Source: Euptelea pleiosperma (lineage: Eukaryota; Streptophyta; Magnoliopsida; Ranunculales; Eupteleaceae). Taken from it: a stretch of 64,000 nt of DNA. The DNA lies in the NCBI GenBank assembly GCA_035048495.1, contig CM068553.1:29226978-29290977 (forward strand). Reading direction: 5' to 3'. Of the stretch, positions 57,708 to 64,000 are shown piece after piece. The position numbers were made by a program, and so were the translations under genes. The first letter of the stretch is position 1. Each line of letters starts with the position of its first letter. The notes beneath the pieces were generated by a model. That model ran no database searches. It saw only the letters and a list, made by a program, of their open reading frames with translations, and was not told the origin of the DNA.

Positions 57708-60700
57708 TGTAATACCTTGAACTTTCGTTCTAGGGTATTATGGTAAATTCACCTAATAATGAAAACCTGAATCTTTTTCAGACTTATATTATTGTTTTTA
57801 TGGTTTAATATCATTGTTGAGTATGTGTATTTGATTCGGTTTCATTCTGACAACTTTGAAAATCTACTATTTTTGAAACCCGCACTTTAGGGCTAAATTC
57901 TTACTAAAAATAATGAACCATAACTTGCAGGGGACTTTTTCTTGCTGCAACTAACATTCCAGAACTTTTATAAAAAAAAAATTATTTTGTGGGCCCGAGA
58001 CACCAAAAATATTCCTATTTTATCCTTACAACTTACCTGTGAAATTTGAAACCTTTCTTGAGATATGAAAACTCTAGTCGAAGATTTTGGGAGATTTTGA
58101 CAAAAATAGTATTTTCATAATTTTTAAACTTTCCTACCATTCTTATATTTTTTCAAAAAATAATATTTAATTATATTTTATTTATTTAATAGGCGTGTGA
58201 GATCCATGAATCACTTTTGGCTCATTCCGATGTCATCTTGACACTTTTTCGAGGCATTGAACTTTTTTGTGATTTTTGTGTATTTAGACTATATTAAGTG
58301 ATTTATGTTTGTGACATGTGTCAATACCTTATTGTATGAACTTTTAAATTATATAATATAGTATAATTGAATTAATGTATGATAATTAATTTTATAATTT
58401 TTGGGTGGGCTCGTATGGCCAATCTAGAGGCATTTTGAGCTTAACAATTATCTTAAATGAAGCCTAGTTGTTATATATGGGCCTTGGGCCCATTTCTAAC
58501 CTATTAGTAGTGTAAAATATAAGTTTTTGAGGGTTGAAAAAGTCATCCCTTTGATAGTTACGATTTTCGCTAATATAGAAACCTTAATCCTTCCCTAAAC
58601 CTATTTATGAAAACCCTAAAGCTTTAGAAGCTTTCACAAACCCAACTCCATTGAAGAAAAGAGAAAGCTCCATTAAACCTTCATCCGGACACTGATCGCA
58701 CTCGAGCAAGAAGGGAGAATTGACAGAGACTCTGAATGAAAGAATATACCCCGAGGAGAGGACGATCCGACGACTTTCAAATTTGAAGAAACTTTTGACT
58801 TTCATTAAAGTTCAAGAAATCTTGAGGTAAGTGTGTTTGATCCATCCTATACTTATTTTTCTTCAAGATTTTTTTTTTTTTTTTTAGATAATGGTTGATA
58901 CTTATTATAAATTAATTTCAACAATATTTATTTTATTCTTATTGGGTTGATCTCTACTTTTGGCCACCGTGATGGGTTTGGCCATGATTTCTTTTACACC
59001 TATAACGGATGACTATGTTCTTTATCATTTTCATTATATTTTTATAATTATTTTTTCTAAATACCTCTATGAATCTATTTTCCAAAACCGTTTAGTTTGT
59101 ATTTTTCTGATTTGTATTGATTAAGTTATGATTTTTCTAAGTTGTTGGACTTTAACAAAAAAAACTCAGAATTCTAAATTTTACACGGTCCACTTCACTT
59201 GGGATTTTGATCTATATTTTTAACCTAAATATTTTTTTAATTATTTTTCATAGATACCTCTATCAATCTAGTTTTTAGAACATTTGAGTTTGTATTTTTC
59301 TGATTTGTATTGATTAAGTTATGATTTTTCTAAGTTATTGGACTTTACGAAAAAAACCAAAATTCTAGATTTTACACGGTCCACTTCACTTGGGATTTCG
59401 ATCTACATTTTTAACCAAAATATTTTTCATAGATACTCTATTAATCTAGTTTCTAGAACTTTTGAGTTTGTATTTGTCTGATTTGTATTGATTAAGTTAT
59501 GATTTTTCTAAGTTGTTGGACTTTACAAAAAAAACTAGAATTCTAGATTTTACACGGTCCACTTCACTTGGGATTTTGATCTAAATATTTTTCATAGATA
59601 CCTCTATCAATGTAGTTTCTAGAACCTTTAAGTTTGTTTTTTTTTTCTGATTTGTATTGATTAAGTTATGATTTTTCAAATGTGCGGGACTTTTCTGTAA
59701 AACCCAGAATTTTAGATTCTGTCCAGCCCACTTTATTAAGGGTTTCGACCTATTTTTGAATCTAAATGTTTTTCTATTTATTTTTCCTAAAAACCTCTGT
59801 GAATCTAATTTTTAAATCCATTAAGTTTGTATTTTTTTAATTTATATTTATTTAGTTATTATTTTTACAAGAAATTATATTTTCTGTGAACTACCTATTT
59901 CTTGGATTTTGGACGATTAATGGCTTTGGGAACCCTTAGTGGTTCGGTCATGACTTATTGACTATTAAACCTAGATGGTTTGACCTATACTTTTATGCAT
60001 GGGGATCCCACCCATGTGTCTTGGATCTCTCATAGGGTTCGGCCAAGTGTCTTGGATCCCTTTTAGGGTTCGACCTTGTGTCATGGACCCCTCATAGGGT
60101 TCGGCAATGGTGTGTTAGATTCTTTTGCGATTTCCACTTATATTGTTTATCCATGTTGATCGTGACTTTCGGTGATTATTATATATTATTCATGTTTAAC
60201 CTTAATTCATTCCCATGTTATCACTTTTGATGATCATGTTTCATTTTATATTATTATTTAAATGTTAAATACATGTGTGCTTATGCCATGTAGCCCTAGT
60301 ACTATCTTGTTGTCATACCATGATCATCACGTCATTTCATATAAGGGGTGCATAAGAGAACAAGGTTGAAGTATATTATATACGTTTATATTGGTTTTAT
60401 CAATTAATTAGGGTTTGGTACCCTAGGGTGAAAGGCCCCAGACGTTATTATATCCTGCAGATGGGTCGATGAGACCGCTCCCAGTGTGGGAAGGAGATGG
60501 AGACCCTAAGTGGTTATGGGTACTAGTTGCATTTGCATCCCGTACTCACTTGCATTCACCCTCATATTCATGTCATCCTTATTATACGATTGAGATGCAT
60601 ACCTTGATTAAAAAAACTTGTATAGTATGACATCATACCATGCACACTGTTGTATTACTGGGCCTCGGCTCACGGTGCTACACCGATACCATTTTCAGAT

Positions 60701-61117
60701 TTTGAGGAACCAGGTACGTGAGATGATTTTGAGGCGAAAGACTCCAGTGCATTCGAGGAGATCGGCGAGGATTTGGGAGTCGATCCCCACACTTTAGAAG
60801 ACTTTATTTTGATTGTTTTAAAACATTACTTAATTATTTTCAGAGGCATGTAGTCTTTTGATTGAGAGCATGTTCTCACCTCCATCTCTCCATACTTAAT
60901 TGATTGATGAAATTGTTTGATTTATGAATTATATTTAATTATTTATTTTCTACATCTAGACTTTTTTTTCACTTAGTGGGTTTTCGAATGAACCTTAGTA
61001 GTCTAATTGACCTAATTGGACCACTAGGGGACATTCATGGGTCACCTCTAGGTTCGGGTACGGGTCGATCCACGAATTTTTGGGTCGTATCTGGGTGTCT
61101 GGATTCGGGGCGTGACA
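57708..61117 (+). mobile_element. Solo LTR 2 (same family as solo LTR 1)
   Basis: 3410 bp, TGTAATACC to GGGGCGTGACA, flanked by perfect 5-bp duplications GACTT (57703-57707 and 61118-61122). It is similar to solo LTR 1 along its whole length, including the AAGGTAAGTG donor-like site (about 58825) and the tandem array (about 59050-59890). It interrupts the gag-like ORF of copy C. The two solo LTRs have different target duplications, so they are independent insertions. Confidence 0.9.
59050..59890 (+). repeat. Tandem array inside solo LTR 2
   Basis: Five or so units of about 170-190 bp with the word GATTTGTATTGATTAAGTTA near 59109, 59300, 59480, 59649 and a diverged one near 59835. The unit order and drift resemble solo LTR 1 but small deletions differ. 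Confidence 0.8.
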
Positions 61118-61861
61118 GACTTCCTCTCTTTCAGATTCTAACTCACCTAGACGGTATTTCAAGCTCTCCATAGAGTGCTGTTGTTGGATGATATATTATG
61201 AGAGGAGTTCTTCTAGACTAGGTTAAGTAGCAGACTGGTGCGGTTTAGCTAAAGGAAGCTGAGGTGCCAACTCTTGGATGTATTCTGATTGAGTATGAAA
61301 GTTATATGATGGATGTGAGTCTGGGACTATCTGCTGACTCTGAAAATCCATCTGGGTCCACTATTGACCAAAAGATTCAATTTGTGGATCTGGCTAGTAC
61401 TGCGACTGCCAGTACTGCCCATCATATTGTCCATAGGGTTGGTGAAACCCGGAATGATACGTATCCTATTGCAGTTGCTGCTTGGGAAAAGACTGTTGTT
61501 CCCATTCAAAGTTATTGCGACTTCCATTGTCCGGATAATACGTGTTATTATAGGAGGTTTGTAGCGGATGTTCAAATGTACTAAAATTACAGACCTCTTC
61601 TTGGACATGAAGGAAATATCCCACAGATTTGGAGTGATAAACAGGCTTCTGGACTGCAACATCAAGGGCAGAAACTGATTTTTTCAAATCCTTAAGTAGG
61701 GATTTTAGCACTGGATCGCCCTTTGCTTCATATCCCATGGAACTCTGTGAGACTAGAGTGTCATGACGACATTCAGGATAGGTATACCATTGCTTGGAGT
61801 GATCGTCTAGTTCTTCAAAGAAATTATGGTAGGTCTCGAATAGAGGTCGTTCAGCTGCCAT
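61118..61861 (-). pseudogene. Gag-like ORF of copy C, N-terminal piece
   Basis: The start is the ATG at 61861 (MAAERPLFETYHNF), aligned with MAVERPL of copy A and MTDERPL of copy E. As in copy E the capsid domain is missing, and DHSKQWYTY follows after a few residues. It continues with LKKSVSALDVAVQKPVYHSK and NTYYPDN. A TAG stands after ESFGQ at 61361-61363, the same alignment place as the stop in copy E. Other stops (after QLQ, WQSQY, QSAT and LLS) are private to this copy. It is not translatable as one protein. Confidence 0.85.
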
Positions 61862-63395
61862 CAGAGAGATGTGAGTCTCTCAGGGGAGGGAGATAGATTA
61901 AGTGAAAGAGACTGGTGCGGTAGACTGACTCTCAAATCGAATCAGTCTCGGGTTGGATCAAATCCAAATGGGCATATGATTGAAAAAGCAAGCCCCTAGA
62001 GTCGGCAAGAGGTTATGAAACCGAATGAGCCTAGACGATACACACAGAGCAATAGATAATCTTAACCTAATCAATTAGGATAGTATTATGAATTATCTTG
62101 TTAGTGTAGGGATAGTGTAGATTATGACAGTGGGCGAACCACTGGTTTATCTTCAATTACCCGTCGGACTAACTTTTCACTCTGTAGGTTCTCACCAGGA
62201 TACACTCTTCAAAGCAAATCCGCTAGTACTAACTCAAGTTGACTGTAAGATAATCCGAAGCCTAGCTAGACAGACGTGCGACACATCGGCTGACTTAAGT
62301 ATGCCCCAGACTAACTGGATTTGTCAAGCGTGAAGATGAGTTTTCCCAGAAGATGAGCTAGGGTAGGTTCGTGTTCCTAATCCGACATTAAGCTAATTCG
62401 ACAGACAATCAAGGAGGCCACTTACGAGCTTTGTATACTTGAGTAGTAGGGACCTATGGGTGTGTTAGATAACATGGGCCCGCACTCATAGACTTAATCG
62501 ACTTGATCTTTGAAGGGGTCGCTTTATGTGGAGTTTTCCTCAAACACCGATCTAATTGGGCTCTACTTCTTGACTGATTTTAATTCTTGACTATGGTTGC
62601 ACAAAAGTTGGAATGATGAGGTGAGTGATGAAATCCCACCAGTTTCAAGTTAGAGCTGGGTTTGCTCTTTAATGTATTTTATTACGGCCAATCTAAGCAG
62701 TTCCGATAATGTTTTGCAAAAGCAAATAAACAATCGACACAGTGTTTATACAATGTTCAAGATCGCACTCAAGGTGAGGTGTAAAAACTTACCTACCCAT
62801 TGGCTACGCACGGGGTCTCCTCCTTGAGATAGGGAGGGGTATCCAAATGGGCTTGGGCCCGACTCCACCTCTTTGAGCTTTTGCTCCCTACTCACTTGGT
62901 AAACGTAATTCGTAATCACGTTAGTTCACAATGGTCTATGGTCCAGATTTGGAAGGTATACCGCTTTTGGGGTTTCAAGAAACACGTAATGGTTTAGGGC
63001 AAGTATTGTAAATTAGTTTCAATTAGGATTTGCAATTCAACTTTAGCTATTCCCGAATTAGGTTTTGGAAATATCTACTTTCGAATTACCCGGAGTTGAA
63101 AACCTTCCAAAATAAATCAAATAACCAATGGTAATATAACTAGAAGTAGTAGAATTAAAATCTAACCCTAATATTTTTTATATTTTTTAATTAATTAATT
63201 AATCTAGCAGTTATTATAAAAAGAGAGAAAATAAATCCCTAAGTTATTACAACTTTGCACTCGGCCATTTGAGGCATTAAAATAATAAGTGAATAATGTA
63301 AAAAATAAAATGGAAAGTTTTCGATTTAGATCGGATCTTTAAGATTAAGCAGCTTTCCGAATTCCTGTTCGTCTTTTGCAATCTCTTTAATCGAG
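61862..63395 (-). other. Leader of copy C
   Basis: About 1.5 kb, homologous to the leaders of copies A and E but more diverged (for example the stretch CGCACTCAAGG at about 62763 against 50274). No protein is supported. Confidence 0.7.
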
Positions 63396-63409
63396 CGGCA
63401 ACGGCGCCA
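63396..63409 (-). other. Primer binding site of copy C
   Basis: The minus strand reads TGGCGCCGTTGCCG starting two bases inside the LTR border. It equals the complement of the plant tRNA-Asp 3' end over 14 bases. Confidence 0.85.
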
Positions 63410-63411
63410 TT

Positions 63412-64000
63412 TGAAAGTAGGGTTTTTCCGCATCGTTGGTTATGAAAACCTTAGATCTCAACAATATTTGTAATTTCTCCGAATTGGTTCACTTAATCTG
63501 CAAAAATGCAGACTTGCATAGTGGCTCATGTCGGATATCGTCCGCACTCGGGGTTAGGGCAAATGTTTAAACAATAATGAATGGAAAGTGCTTAGAATAA
63601 TGAAGAGATGAGAATGATGGATTAATCGAGATTTAAAACAATATTTTGGTGGGATTTTTATCAGCTAATCAATGGAGATGAAAATAGAATGAAAACACAA
63701 TAAATAAGAATTTTTTAAAATAACTTTATTAATTAATCAAAGTGTTACACAAATAAAAATAAATGCTAACCTTTGAAAGCAATTAAATGAGAGAGAAAAT
63801 TATAGAGAGAGAAATTGGTTTTATCTAGAGAGAGAAAAAGATTAAACTTAGAGAGATGTAGAGAAAAAAGAAGATTTAGAGAGAGAAAATTCAAACCCTG
63901 AGAGGTCTTTACTCGTGAAGTGGCTGTGATGAATGAAGGTGATTGCATAATAGATGTGAAGTGGACAGCAACTTGAAAATTGCTATTAGTGAGATGGAAA
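63412..64000 (-). repeat. 5' LTR of copy C, partial (runs off the window)
   Basis: Begins TGAAAGTAGGGTTTTTCCGC in minus orientation and matches the U5 end of the other LTRs of the family (TCGTTGGTTATG, GTCCGCACTCGGGGTTAG). It continues past 64000. The frame at 63766-63948 is an artefact of GAGA-rich DNA. Confidence 0.9.

Larger units (their letters stand above)
51617..63411 (-). mobile_element. Internal region of non-autonomous Athila-like copy C, with two solo LTRs inside
   Basis: From left to right on the plus strand it has PPT (51617-51631), 3' UTR (to 52614, continuing 56012-56922), hairpin cluster (56923-56980), gag-like ORF (56981-57707 and 61118-61861), leader (61862-63395) and PBS (63396-63409). 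Solo LTRs at 52615-56011 and 57708-61117 interrupt it. Without them the internal region is about 5 kb and lacks pol, like copy E. The shared deletion shows that both derive from one non-autonomous ancestor. Confidence 0.85.

Noticed and set aside
1..64000. CRISPR array, bacterial operons, rRNA, riboswitches
   Set aside because: No regularly spaced short repeats, no Shine-Dalgarno-type gene clusters and no rRNA-like stretches. Spliced genes and plant retroelements show a nuclear eukaryotic origin.

Overview
The window looks like repeat-dominated nuclear DNA from a flowering plant with a large genome. The reasons are spliced plant-type transposase genes (CACTA/En-Spm), plant Ty3/gypsy LTR retrotransposons of several lineages, AT-rich introns, and one decayed plant Nudix hydrolase gene with five recognisable exons. 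The species cannot be named from this. There is no bacterial operon, rRNA, functional tRNA gene or CRISPR array.

Layout. 1-6347: part of a minus-strand CACTA DNA transposon. It holds a decayed second ORF (1-811), a decayed TNP2-type transposase gene (890-4612), a 5' region with two large foldback structures, and an element end at 6347. 7520-10190: plus-strand Nudix hydrolase pseudogene. 11590-13010: minus-strand remnant of a Ty3/gypsy element (protease, reverse transcriptase). 13313-13765: coiled-coil ORF tail. 15766-19469: 5' half of a Tat-type Ty3/gypsy element (LTR, PBS, gag, protease, RT), cut off in RT by the next insertion.

From 19470 to the end nearly everything belongs to one Athila-like Ty3/gypsy family. 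Its LTRs run TGATATTCGC...TTTCA, its PBS resembles the tRNA-Asp complement, and its PPT is G-rich. Most copies lie on the minus strand and are joined LTR-to-LTR with large deletions: copies G (19470-23067), F1 (23068-29353), F2 (29354-31884), E (31885-36229 plus 47733-51180) and C (51181-64000). A plus-strand copy, A (36230-47732), sits inside E. It has a full 5' LTR and one uninterrupted gag-protease-RT-RNaseH-integrase ORF (40168-45801), but its PPT and 3' LTR are missing. Copy C was hit twice by another LTR family, leaving two solo LTRs (52615-56011 and 57708-61117), each with a perfect 5-bp target duplication.

Points that stand out. (1) E and C are two copies of a non-autonomous derivative with the same architecture: a Gag-like ORF without capsid, no RT, RNaseH or integrase, an in-frame TAG at the same place, and a cluster of hairpins not seen in A. 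Their LTR, PBS, PPT and 3' UTR match those of A, so A-type elements are the obvious helper. (2) The Athila LTRs carry a tRNA-like segment whose box A and box B positions are exactly 44 nt apart in five copies. (3) A 771-bp inverted repeat of LTR sequence (22293-23063 and 25811-26581) frames 2.7 kb. (4) The 3' UTRs keep several hairpins and extra PPT-like G tracts.

All family assignments come from reading motifs by eye; no database search was run.
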